A stretch of DNA of 33,723 bases from Gammaproteobacteria bacterium. GTDB taxonomy: Bacteria; Pseudomonadota; Gammaproteobacteria; Xanthomonadales; Wenzhouxiangellaceae. Positions 1-8,329 of the stretch are shown here, one piece after another. Position numbers and translations under genes: made by a program. The notes under the pieces are model-generated. The model ran no database searches, was not told the origin of the DNA, and saw only the letters and a list, made by a program, of their open reading frames with translations. Each line of letters opens with the position of its first letter. Within the stretch, counting starts at the first letter, position 1. The stretch spans positions 1 through 33,723 of the forward strand of contig JAAAPE010000072.1 of assembly GCA_009908385.1 (NCBI GenBank). Direction: 5' to 3'.

Positions 1-402
<402 letters not shown>

Positions 403-720
403 GTCGGTGTCGGGTTCCGGAATGGCTGAATGCAACGCAACATTCTAGTTTACCCCGTCACGCATATTGTGACTTGTGGCGAGCGCCGCCCGCCGTTACC
501 GGCCGACCGGGAGGAACAATGCCTTCGATCCGGGGCGGCCGAGAACGCCTTGGTCGGACGCCGGCGATGATTCGGCCGGATTTCTGCGGGCCGTTGTCAT
601 GTAGACTGTTGCCACTGATCGGTTCAGGCGGGGCGGCGGAATCCAGGCCGCCCGGTCGAGGCCCGATGGACGCAAACCTGGGTCGGTTGGCGGGGACTGG
701 CCGGCTCGGAAAGAGGACCG
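403..720. promoter_or_regulatory. Divergent intergenic region fbp / hybrid regulator
   Basis: This 318-base stretch has no convincing gene. On the minus strand a TAGAAT hexamer (plus positions 442-447) is a plausible -10 for fbp and would give a 5' leader of roughly 30 bases, but I see no good -35. An inverted repeat GTCAC-n7-GTGAC at 457-473 would overlap the expected -35 region and could be an operator. On the plus strand TTGTCA (594-599) and TTGCCA (609-614) are -35-like, but neither has a good -10 at the right spacing. The ribosome binding site of the downstream gene, AAAGAGGA, lies just before its ATG. Promoter calls here are weak. Confidence 0.3.
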
Positions 721-3700
721 ATGGCGCGTGCAAGTGCGCTTTTACTGTTGCTATTCGCTGCTGGAGTCGGCGCCTATTCCGACTTCAGCTTCGAGCATTT
801 GTCGCTCGAACATGGTCTGCCGCAGACCAGCGTTCAGGACATGCTCAGCGACGAGTTCGGCTACATGTGGTTCGGAACACAGTTCGGACTGAGCCGCTAC
901 AACGGTTACGATTTCCGCACTTTCCGGCACGACCCCGAGAACCCCTCCTCCCTGAGCAACAGCCGGATTCAGGGGCTCCTCCTGGGCAGCGATGGAATGC
1001 TTTGGGTGGGAACGCGCGCAGGGCTCAACCGTCTCGATCCCGAGACGCTTGTCATCGAGCGTATCGAGCCCAATTGGTCCGGCACGAGTCACCCGCCTGA
1101 CACGACCGTCGCCGTTCGCGGCCTGGTCGAGGACGGGCGCGGCAACGTGATCGTTCAGGCCGATCGAGGCCTGTTTGTCTTCGAGCGGCGAACCGGGGCC
1201 TTCGAACCCGTCGGTCTGGAGGGGGCGTCGGGCACGCCGCAGCGCGGCGAGCTGGCCGTCGACCGTTCCGGGCATACCTGGCTGTTCAATCCTGACGGGT
1301 TGTGGCGCTTGCGCGATGATCTCTCATCCTTCCACAGAGTGCAGGATATCCCGGTCGCTTCACGCGTATCGAGACACGCCTCGATCACGACCTTGCCCTC
1401 GGGCCTTCTGGCCCTGGCCGGGCAAGCGGGTGTCGCCCTCTTCAACCCGGATCGGATGGAAATCGTTCGGCGCCTCAGGCCGTCCGATTTCGGCGAAGAG
1501 GATGACTGGGTCGGCGCTGTTGCGGCCGACCGGCGCGGTTATCTCTGGATGATGACTCGAACGGCGCTGATCCAGTACGAGCCCGGAACGGGTCTGTGGC
1601 GGCAGCGTTTCAAGCGATGGCTGCCCGGAAACTCCGCTCGAGACGTGCTCTATTCGCTGGACGTCGCGCATGACCACAACGGCTATGTCTGGGTCGGCAT
1701 GCCCGAAGGGCTGGGCGTTTCGGCGCCGGACGGCGATCTGTTCCAGATGATCCGCCATGAACCCGGAAATCCCGATTCCCTGATGGCCTCTCCCTGGAAC
1801 GCGCTCTATCACGTCTATGTCGATCACTTCGGGGTGGTCTGGGCCGGGGGCGGTCTGGGCGGACTGTCGCGGTTCAGCCCCCAGTCGACCCGCTTTGAAG
1901 TTGTCCGCGATTCGCGCTCCGACCTGCAGTACGGGACCGACAACGTCGTTCGAAGCGTGCTGGAGCATCCCGCTTCGAACGGGGAAGCGCACTTGTGGAC
2001 GGGATTGACCCACGCGGGAATTCGCATATGGGCACGCAACTCGACCGGTTACCAGCGCATCGTGGACGAGTTCCACTCCCACGCTCCTCCGCCCAGGCGG
2101 CTTCCGGCCGGCACGGTCTGGGCGATGGAGCCCGACCCGGAAACCGGAAGGGTCTGGGCGGCCGTGGATGGCCGGCTCGTGGTCATCTCTCCGGAAACCC
2201 GGTCGGTCCTGGCCACTTATCCGCAGCATTTCGGCGATCGCACTCCCAACATCAAAGACATCCTGTTCTCCGAGGATGGGGAGCATCTATTGATCGCCAG
2301 CAGCGGGTGGCTGCGCGTTCTTCGCCTGGACGCCGACCGCCTCGAACCCGAGATCGTGCGCAGCGTCAACGTCGTCGATTTCAATGATCATGCCGGCGAC
2401 TATGCGATCTTCGACCTGCACCCATACAGCGATGGGGGAGTGCTCGTGGCAACCCGGCGCGGGGTCCTGCTGTGGGACCCCGTGACGGGAGCCTGGCACC
2501 GAAACTTTCCGGCCGGGGTGCCGGGCGAACATCCACGCAACTTCATCTTCGGTATTACCGAAACCGGCGACGGATCGGTGTGGCTCGGCAGCCAGCAAGG
2601 CGGCCTGGCGCGCGGCAAGGTCGAACGGGGTCGCTTCTCGGACTGGACCTGGTACGGCACCGATCAGGGCCTGCCCGACGAGACGATCTACGCCATCCTG
2701 CCGACCGAGCAGGGGCGTCTGTGGATGAGCAGCAACCGTGGCTTGATTCGATTCAACCCCGACACCGGCCTGTCCCGTCACTTCACCCTGGGCGATGGAT
2801 TGCAGGCGCTGGAGTTCAACAACACGGTTGGGAAGATCGGCCTGGAGGGTCGGTTTATATTCGGGGGTATCAACGGCGTCAATGTATTCAGGCCGAAGGA
2901 TATCGAGCTGCATCCGGAACCGCCCAGGCTTTTCCTGCAAGGCCTCGAGGTCGGCGGCGAGTCCGTCACGCCGCCTGCCGGACGCGAGGTCAGGGTCCGT
3001 ACGCCCCACGACGATAATTCGCTCGTGGTCGAGTTCGCCGGCCTGCATTTCGTCGAACCCGATCGCAATCGTTACGCCTATCGCCTCGCGGGCGTCGATG
3101 CCGGCTGGGTGGACAGCGGGGGAAGCCGTACCGTCCGCTACCCGGACCTGCCGCCCGGCAGTTACAGTTTCAGCGTCCGCGCGGCGAACAGCGACGGCGT
3201 CTGGTCGGGGCCGAAACGTCTGATGAGAATCGAGGTCGCTGCGCCGCCCTGGTTGACGCCGTGGGCATACACGCTCTACGTCCTGGCCGGCCTGACGGTG
3301 CTCGGACTGTTCCTTCTGGTCGAGTATCGGCGCCGCCGGCGCCTCGAGGTACTGGTTGAAGAGCGCACGCGCGAGCTGCTCGAACAGAAACGTCTGGTGG
3401 ATCGGCAGGCGGAGGAACTGACCGAGGTGCTCGAGACGCGGACGACGCTTTTCGCGAACATCTCGCACGAATTCCGGACGCCCCTCACGTTGATCGAAGC
3501 AGGTCTGGATCGGCTTTTGCGCAATCCTTCCGACGCCGGGGCCGTGATGACCGCACGTCGCTACCTCAAGCGGCTGCTGCGCCTGGCCGATCAGTTGCTC
3601 AACCTTTCGCGCCTTCAATCCAAGCGGGATCACGCGCTTCCGGACCCCTGGTCGCTCGACCGCGTGGTCGTCATGACGGTCGAGGCCTTCGGCTCGCTGG

Positions 3701-5034
3701 CCGAGCAGCAGGGTATCGAGCTGACCACCGGCATCGACGCGCACTGGCTCACGCAGTGCCACCAGGCCGATGTCGAGCGCATCCTGCTCAACCTGATCGG
3801 CAACGCGCTCAAGTACTGCCCGCCCGGATCGAATGTGCGCGTTGCGCTCGCGGGCACGGGCGATGGCGTCCTGCTTTCGGTCAGCGACGACGGGCCGGGC
3901 ATCGATGTCGAACAGCAGTCGATGATTTTCGAGCGTTTCAATCGTCTGCCGGCTCACGAGCAGGGGCGCATCGAGGGTGCGGGAATCGGGCTGACCCTGG
4001 TCCGCGAATCGGCCCGGGCCAACGGCGGACGGGTCGGCGTCGAGAGTGAGCCGGGCCAGGGGGCGAGTTTTCACGTGACCCTGCCCGCCTGGCGGGGCCA
4101 CATCGAGGGCGCGCCCCTCGACCAGTTGACCCACCGTCGGCTGCAGCTGGAACTCGAGAGCCTGGCTCCCGAACCCGCGCCCAAGCGCGATCAAACCGAT
4201 TTCGCGCGGCCGTCGGAAGCTCCGGCGCGCTTCGGTACCGCGCTGGTCGTCGAAGACAATCGGGATCTGCTTCGCCACCTGGCCGAAGCCCTGTCCGGCG
4301 ATTGGGACGTGATCGAGGCCGTCGACGGCCGGGAGGCGCTCGAGCAGGCGCGCGAGCGCCTGCCCGACATCGTGGTCAGCGACATCATGATGCCGCGCAT
4401 GGACGGCCTCGAGCTGCTCAGGCGCCTGCGTGACGACGTCCGGACCAGCCATCTGCCCGTTCTCCTTCTGACCGCACGCCAGGACGAGGCCACGCGGCTG
4501 CAGGGTTATTCACTCAGCGCCGACGACTTCCTCGCCAAGCCGTTCAGCCCGAACGAGCTGCGACTGCGCCTGCGTCGGATGGTGGATATTCGCAAGCGCA
4601 TCCAGGCGCGCCTCTGGCGCGAAATGGATGCCCGATCGCCGGGCCGGAGCGACGGCTCGTCCCCGGCGAACGACGACGGCATGCCGGACCTGTCCGAGCG
4701 CGACCAGCGCCTGCTCACGCGGGTGCGCAACTGGCTCGAAATCAACCTCGGCGATCCGGACGCCAGCATGAGCGACCTGGCGGAGTTCGTGGCCGTCGAT
4801 CCGCGCACGCTGCAGCGCAAGCTCAAGGCGCTGACCGGTCAGACACCCGCCGCCCACCTCCAGGCCGCGCGGCTGGAGCGCGCCCGCGAGCTGCTATCGA
4901 ACAGCGAGGAGACGATCCAGAATATCGCCCTGGCATGCGGATTCTCGAGCCCGCAGTACTTTTCCCGCGTTTTCACCCGCAGCGAAGGCATTTCGCCGTC
5001 CCGCTGGCGCCAGCGCGAGCAGCGCCGGTCCTGA
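721..5034 (+). CDS. Hybrid two-component system protein (propeller sensor, kinase, receiver, AraC HTH)
   Basis: A 1437-residue one-protein signalling chain of the HTCS type: an outside sensor, a kinase, a receiver and a DNA-binding domain together. A signal-anchor-like hydrophobic stretch is at 4-18. Residues about 20-755 are repeated two-component-regulator propeller blades (for example MWFGTQFGLSRYNG and LWVGTRAGLNRLDP), followed by a Y_Y_Y domain at about 762-842 and one membrane helix at 848-867. The kinase H-box NISHEFRTPLTLI carries the phospho-accepting His916. The ATPase domain shows an N-box (LLNLIGNALKY), DDGPGI and GAGIGLTLV. The receiver starts near 1171, with acidic Glu1178/Asp1179, phospho-accepting Asp1221 and Lys1273. 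An AraC-type HTH fills about 1345-1435. In Bacteroidetes such proteins usually sense glycan fragments and activate degradation genes; no glycan genes are visible here, so ligand and targets are unknown. The neighbour is fbp, which hints at a carbon-metabolism link only. Confidence 0.95.
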   Translation: MARASALLLLLFAAGVGAYSDFSFEHLSLEHGLPQTSVQDMLSDEFGYMWFGTQFGLSRYNGYDFRTFRHDPENPSSLSNSRIQGLLLGSDGMLWVGTRAGLNRLDPETLVIERIEPNWSGTSHPPDTTVAVRGLVEDGRGNVIVQADRGLFVFERRTGAFEPVGLEGASGTPQRGELAVDRSGHTWLFNPDGLWRLRDDLSSFHRVQDIPVASRVSRHASITTLPSGLLALAGQAGVALFNPDRMEIVRRLRPSDFGEEDDWVGAVAADRRGYLWMMTRTALIQYEPGTGLWRQRFKRWLPGNSARDVLYSLDVAHDHNGYVWVGMPEGLGVSAPDGDLFQMIRHEPGNPDSLMASPWNALYHVYVDHFGVVWAGGGLGGLSRFSPQSTRFEVVRDSRSDLQYGTDNVVRSVLEHPASNGEAHLWTGLTHAGIRIWARNSTGYQRIVDEFHSHAPPPRRLPAGTVWAMEPDPETGRVWAAVDGRLVVISPETRSVLATYPQHFGDRTPNIKDILFSEDGEHLLIASSGWLRVLRLDADRLEPEIVRSVNVVDFNDHAGDYAIFDLHPYSDGGVLVATRRGVLLWDPVTGAWHRNFPAGVPGEHPRNFIFGITETGDGSVWLGSQQGGLARGKVERGRFSDWTWYGTDQGLPDETIYAILPTEQGRLWMSSNRGLIRFNPDTGLSRHFTLGDGLQALEFNNTVGKIGLEGRFIFGGINGVNVFRPKDIELHPEPPRLFLQGLEVGGESVTPPAGREVRVRTPHDDNSLVVEFAGLHFVEPDRNRYAYRLAGVDAGWVDSGGSRTVRYPDLPPGSYSFSVRAANSDGVWSGPKRLMRIEVAAPPWLTPWAYTLYVLAGLTVLGLFLLVEYRRRRRLEVLVEERTRELLEQKRLVDRQAEELTEVLETRTTLFANISHEFRTPLTLIEAGLDRLLRNPSDAGAVMTARRYLKRLLRLADQLLNLSRLQSKRDHALPDPWSLDRVVVMTVEAFGSLAEQQGIELTTGIDAHWLTQCHQADVERILLNLIGNALKYCPPGSNVRVALAGTGDGVLLSVSDDGPGIDVEQQSMIFERFNRLPAHEQGRIEGAGIGLTLVRESARANGGRVGVESEPGQGASFHVTLPAWRGHIEGAPLDQLTHRRLQLELESLAPEPAPKRDQTDFARPSEAPARFGTALVVEDNRDLLRHLAEALSGDWDVIEAVDGREALEQARERLPDIVVSDIMMPRMDGLELLRRLRDDVRTSHLPVLLLTARQDEATRLQGYSLSADDFLAKPFSPNELRLRLRRMVDIRKRIQARLWREMDARSPGRSDGSSPANDDGMPDLSERDQRLLTRVRNWLEINLGDPDASMSDLAEFVAVDPRTLQRKLKALTGQTPAAHLQAARLERARELLSNSEETIQNIALACGFSSPQYFSRVFTRSEGISPSRWRQREQRRS

Positions 5035-5103
5035 TTCGGCAACCGCGTCGCAAAAATGCAAGCAGTCGTCGCTTTTCTGCAAGCCGCCGCGTCACTTCGT
5101 CGA

Positions 5104-5253
5104 TATGATGATGGCACATCAAGTTGGACGCGCCGGCCGATACGGGCCGGATACTGGGGCAAGCGAACCCGGCGGTTGATTGGCATCCCGGGGGATGCAA
5201 CGGGATGGGGGAGAGATGCCGGTGGCTCTTCAGGAGCCCCGGCATTTCTTTTA
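5104..5253 (+). ncRNA. Candidate structured small RNA
   Basis: Between the regulator stop (5034) and the convergent gene ending at 5265 there is no coding gene on the plus strand, yet the stretch is full of stem-loops and ends in a textbook terminator. A TATGAT hexamer sits at 5104-5109, though without a clear -35. After it come a perfect 6-bp stem CCGGCC/GGCCGG at 5133-5150, a perfect 7-bp stem GCATCCC/GGGATGC at 5183-5198, and the terminator hairpin at 5216-5245. Six GGA triplets occur between about 5126 and 5234, more than I would expect, but this alone does not make it a CsrA-binding RNA. It could instead be just the 3' untranslated region of the upstream gene. The family is not recognised. 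Confidence 0.3.
5216..5253 (+). terminator. Rho-independent terminator
   Basis: The left arm ATGCCGG-T-GGCTC (5216-5228) pairs with GAGCC-CCGGCAT (5234-5245) around a five-base loop, giving 12 pairs with one bulged T. It is followed by TTCTTTTAT. The T-tract is on the plus strand, so it ends transcription from the regulator gene or from the candidate small RNA. It lies just past the stop of the convergent gene and may also limit readthrough from that side, although on the minus strand no T-tract follows. Confidence 0.8.
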
Positions 5254-5264
5254 TCAGGCCGCCG

Positions 5265-5600
5265 TCAGTCCGCTGCGCGATTTCGCCGTGGCCGGATGTA
5301 GAGCGTTCGGGTGACGTGCGAGACCACGTCGCCGTCCTCGTCGAAGATGTCGACCGCCAGCGTCGGTTCGTATTTCCGACCGCTCGAGGTGGCCTGCCTG
5401 ATCTCGTCGAGAAAGGCCTCGTCGATCCGGAATTCGGCGCGCACGCGCCCGCGGCCCGGCTTTCGGTAGTCGATCGTGCCCGACTTGTCCCAGACGATGT
5501 AGCCCGCGCCGAGATTCTTCATCACCATCAGCATGTAGTACGGGTCGGTCATGGCCGAAAGGCTGCCGCCGAAATGCTTGCCCACGTAAAAGAAAATCAT
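5265..5600 (-). CDS. DUF4442 thioesterase-like (hot-dog fold) protein, short N-terminus
   Basis: The protein belongs to the DUF4442 / PaaI-like hot-dog family, mostly putative acyl-CoA thioesterases. Visible family marks are YVGKHFGGSLSAMTDP, YIVWDKSGTIDYRKPGRG and the C-terminal SHVTRTLYIRPRR. The open frame continues upstream to an ATG at 5747 (160 residues), but those 49 extra residues are arginine-rich and do not resemble the family. The ATG at 5600 has a good AGGA five to six bases upstream, whereas 5747 has none, so 5600 is preferred (111 residues). Family members are usually about 150 residues and carry an N-terminal helix region missing here, so the gene may be 5'-truncated. The neighbouring doe operon is divergent; no functional link is evident. 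Confidence 0.6.
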   Translation of the reverse strand: MIFFYVGKHFGGSLSAMTDPYYMLMVMKNLGAGYIVWDKSGTIDYRKPGRGRVRAEFRIDEAFLDEIRQATSSGRKYEPTLAVDIFDEDGDVVSHVTRTLYIRPRRNRAAD

Positions 5601-5830
5601 ACCCGTCCTGACCGGGCCGTTTCGTCGTGCCTGGCCGCTGAGGCGCCGCGCGACGATCCCGCAGTGAACCCGCTGGCACACAGCATTTTTGGGCCTAAAC
5701 GAAAGTGCTTGCAAGGGGGCAATACGGGGGTCTAGCCTAGACCGCATGAAAGGGCCCCGGCGGGCCTTGGGATTGATGTGTGCTCCATTCCGGGATCAGA
5801 CCCCGTCGGAGCCTCTTGCGGGAGTCGGGC

Positions 5831-7009
5831 ATGGACGTTGCCGTGGCGAACAACTGGCGCGCGATCGTCGAGCAGGCCGTCGGGTTTCGGCGGGCCCTGC
5901 ATCGTGCCCCGGAGCTGACCTGGGCCGAGCGCGATACCGCCGAGGCGATCCGGGCCCAGCTCGCCGCGCTCGGCATCGGCTGGCGCGCCTGTGCCGAAAC
6001 GGGCACGGTAGCGACGCTGGCTCCGAACGCCGATGGGCGGCATCTGGCGCTTCGTGCCGACATCGATGCGCTCCCGATCACCGAAGACAGCGGCGTGGAC
6101 TGGGCCTCGCAGCGCGAGGGCTGCATGCACGCCTGCGGGCACGACGGCCATGCCGCGACCCTGCTGGCGGCCGCGGCCTGGCTCAAGGCCCGGGAAGACG
6201 AGCTGCCGGGCCCCGTGACCCTGCTGTTCCAGCCGGCCGAGGAGGGCGGCCACGGCGCGAAGGCGATGATCGACGACGGCGCGCTCGAAGGCGTCGAGGC
6301 GATCTTCGGTTGGCACAACTGGCCGGCGATTCCCTTCGGCCGGGCGGCCTGCCCGGACGGCGCGGTGATGGCCGGTAACGGCACCTTCGAGATCGAACTC
6401 GACGGGCAGGGCGGGCACGCCAGCCAGCCCGAGGCCTGCCGCGATCCGGTACTGGCCGCCTCGGCCATCGTCACCGCCCTCCAGCAGGTCGTCAGCCGGC
6501 GAATCTCGCCCCAGGCCCCGACCGTACTGAGCGTCACGAGCATCCGCGCCGACGGCGGCGCCCCGACCGTCATTCCCGATCGCGCCGAGCTGGGCGGCAG
6601 CTTCCGCCTGGGTGACCCCGAGACGCGGGAAGCGATGGGCGAGCTGATCGAGGATATCGTGAGGAACACCGCCGCCGCGCACGGTGTCCACGCGGTTGTG
6701 AGCATTCATTCGCGCTACGACGCGACGGTCAACCACGCCGATCAGGCAGCGCCCTTCCGCGACGCCCTGATCGCCGAAATGGGCGATGAAGCGCTCGAGT
6801 CCGGCCTGAAGACGCCGATCATGGCCTCGGAGGACTTCAGCTACTATCTGAAGGCGGTCCCCGGCGCATTCGCGCTGATCGGCGCCGACGACGGGCAAGG
6901 GCATCAGCACCCCTGCCACAGCCCCAAGTACGACTTCAATGACCGGTTGATCGATCAGGTCGGCCGAATCTACGCCCGAATCGCTGGCTGTCCAGTGAAG
7001 GAGCAATAG
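5831..7009 (+). CDS. doeB2: N-acetyl-diaminobutyrate deacetylase, M20 amidohydrolase type (DoeB2-like)
   Basis: A 392-residue M20-family amidohydrolase (HipO/AbgB-like). Metal-binding signatures are DIDALPITE, CMHACGHDGHAATLL, LLFQPAEEGGHGAKAM and HSPKYDFND near the C-terminus. A dimerisation lid with GQGGHASQPEACRDP lies in the middle. By context the likely job is removal of the acetyl group from N-alpha-acetyl-2,4-diaminobutyrate, the product of ectoine ring opening, giving diaminobutyrate plus acetate in the cytoplasm. The start at 5831 (MDVAVANNW) follows a GGGAG about seven bases upstream; an in-frame ATG at 5780 exists but adds 17 non-family residues. It is first in the operon, 51 bases ahead of the transaminase. 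The substrate is inferred from the neighbours; the M20 fold alone would also fit hippurate or other N-acyl amino acids. Confidence 0.75.
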   Translation: MDVAVANNWRAIVEQAVGFRRALHRAPELTWAERDTAEAIRAQLAALGIGWRACAETGTVATLAPNADGRHLALRADIDALPITEDSGVDWASQREGCMHACGHDGHAATLLAAAAWLKAREDELPGPVTLLFQPAEEGGHGAKAMIDDGALEGVEAIFGWHNWPAIPFGRAACPDGAVMAGNGTFEIELDGQGGHASQPEACRDPVLAASAIVTALQQVVSRRISPQAPTVLSVTSIRADGGAPTVIPDRAELGGSFRLGDPETREAMGELIEDIVRNTAAAHGVHAVVSIHSRYDATVNHADQAAPFRDALIAEMGDEALESGLKTPIMASEDFSYYLKAVPGAFALIGADDGQGHQHPCHSPKYDFNDRLIDQVGRIYARIAGCPVKEQ

Positions 7010-7060
7010 CAGGAGCGCCCGAACACGATCGTGACGGGACGGAGCCCAAGGAGGAAGAAC

Positions 7061-8329
7061 ATGCAGGTATTCGAACAGTGGGAATCGGACATTCGCGGCT
7101 ATTGCCGCCTGTATCCGACCGTTTTCAAGTCGGCGTCCAATGCCCGGCAGACCGACGAGCAGGGCAAGTCGTACATCGACTTCTTCGCCGGCGCCGGCGT
7201 GCTGAATTTCGGCCACAACAATGCCCGCATGAAGCGCGCCATGATCGACTTCATGGAGCGTGACGGCGTGGCCCACAGCCTGGACATGTACACCGACGTC
7301 AAGCGCGATTTCATCGCCAAGTTCGTCGACACGATCGTCAAGCCCAGGGGCTGGAACCACAAGCTCCAGTTCATGGGGCCGACCGGCACCAACGCCGTCG
7401 AAACGGCGCTCAAACTGGCGCGCAAGGCCACGGGCCGCCGCACCGTGGTGGCCTATGAACACGGCTTCCACGGCATGACGCTGGGCTCGCTCGCCTGCAC
7501 CGCCAACGCCTATTTCCGCAACGCCGCCGGCGTGCCGCTCGACCACGTCTTCCGCCAGCCCTTCGGCAGCGACGAGGTCGAGCTCGAGCAGTGCCTGGCC
7601 TGGGTCGACCAGCTGCGCCACATGTACGCGGATTCCTCGAGCGGGCTCGAGCCGCCGGCGGCCTTCCTGATCGAGCCCATCCAGGCCGAGGGCGGCGTGC
7701 ACGTGGCCCGGCCCGAGTGGCTCAAGGCCGTCCAGGACCTGGCCCGGGATCTCGGGGCCCTCGTCATCTACGACGATATCCAGGCCGGCTGCGGCCGGAC
7801 CGGGCAATACTTCAGTTTCGACGGCATGGAGCTCGACCCCGACATCATCACCCTGGCCAAGGGCATCGGCGGCTTCGGCACGCCGATGGCGATGAACCTG
7901 GTCAAGCCCGAGTACGACAAGCACTGGTCTCCGGGCGAGCACACGGGCACCTTCCGAGGTCAGGGCCTGAGTTTCGTTGCCGGCACCGTGGCCCTCGAGT
8001 ACTTCGACGACGATGAACTCATGAACGTGGTCCGGTCCCATGGCGAGACCATGCGCGAGCGCCTGGAGTCGATCGCCGCCCAGCAAGGCGGCGGGGCCTT
8101 TTCGGTGCGCGGCCGGGGCATGATGCAGGCGCTCGACGTGGGCGACGGCGACCTGGCCAAGCACATCGCTTCGAGCGCTTTCGAAAGCGGCCTGCTGATC
8201 GGCGCCTGCGGTACGGGCGGGCGCACGCTCAAGCTGATCCCGCCGCTGACCATTCCGGAAGCCGACCTGGCCGAAGGGTTGGACATCCTCGAGCGATCCA
8301 TCGCCTCGGCGCGGAGGGCGGCGGCATGA
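7061..8329 (+). CDS. doeD: Diaminobutyrate-2-oxoglutarate transaminase (EctB/DoeD-type)
   Basis: A 422-residue PLP enzyme of aminotransferase class III that matches the EctB family in length and motifs: FFAGAGVLNFGHNN, LQFMGPTGTNAVETALKLAR, YDDIQAGCGRTGQYFSF and GTFRGQGLSF. The PLP-binding lysine is Lys267 in LAKGIGGFG. EctB makes diaminobutyrate from aspartate semialdehyde in ectoine synthesis. Here it sits among catabolic genes without ectA or ectC, so it probably runs in the degrading direction, giving aspartate semialdehyde (the DoeD role). The ATG at 7061 has a strong AAGGAGGAAG just upstream; the frame opens earlier at 7031 but that start has no such site. It overlaps doeA by four bases (ATGA), indicating translational coupling. 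Confidence 0.85.
   Translation: MQVFEQWESDIRGYCRLYPTVFKSASNARQTDEQGKSYIDFFAGAGVLNFGHNNARMKRAMIDFMERDGVAHSLDMYTDVKRDFIAKFVDTIVKPRGWNHKLQFMGPTGTNAVETALKLARKATGRRTVVAYEHGFHGMTLGSLACTANAYFRNAAGVPLDHVFRQPFGSDEVELEQCLAWVDQLRHMYADSSSGLEPPAAFLIEPIQAEGGVHVARPEWLKAVQDLARDLGALVIYDDIQAGCGRTGQYFSFDGMELDPDIITLAKGIGGFGTPMAMNLVKPEYDKHWSPGEHTGTFRGQGLSFVAGTVALEYFDDDELMNVVRSHGETMRERLESIAAQQGGGAFSVRGRGMMQALDVGDGDLAKHIASSAFESGLLIGACGTGGRTLKLIPPLTIPEADLAEGLDILERSIASARRAAA

Noticed and set aside
2287-4452. A 721-codon minus-strand frame inside the hybrid regulator
   Set aside because: It is antisense to a gene with well-placed kinase and receiver motifs; its own sequence has no recognisable domain.
5035-5264. Known riboswitch class
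   Set aside because: I could not match it to a riboswitch core I know, and no plus-strand gene follows closely for it to control; kept only as a candidate small RNA.
5751-5770. GC-rich hairpin AAGGGCCC/GGGCCTT before doeB2 as a terminator
   Set aside because: It has a bulge and no T-tract in either direction; too weak to list as a feature.
5732-8164. An 810-codon minus-strand frame opposite doeB2 and doeD
   Set aside because: The same antisense effect; the plus-strand enzymes have all catalytic motifs.
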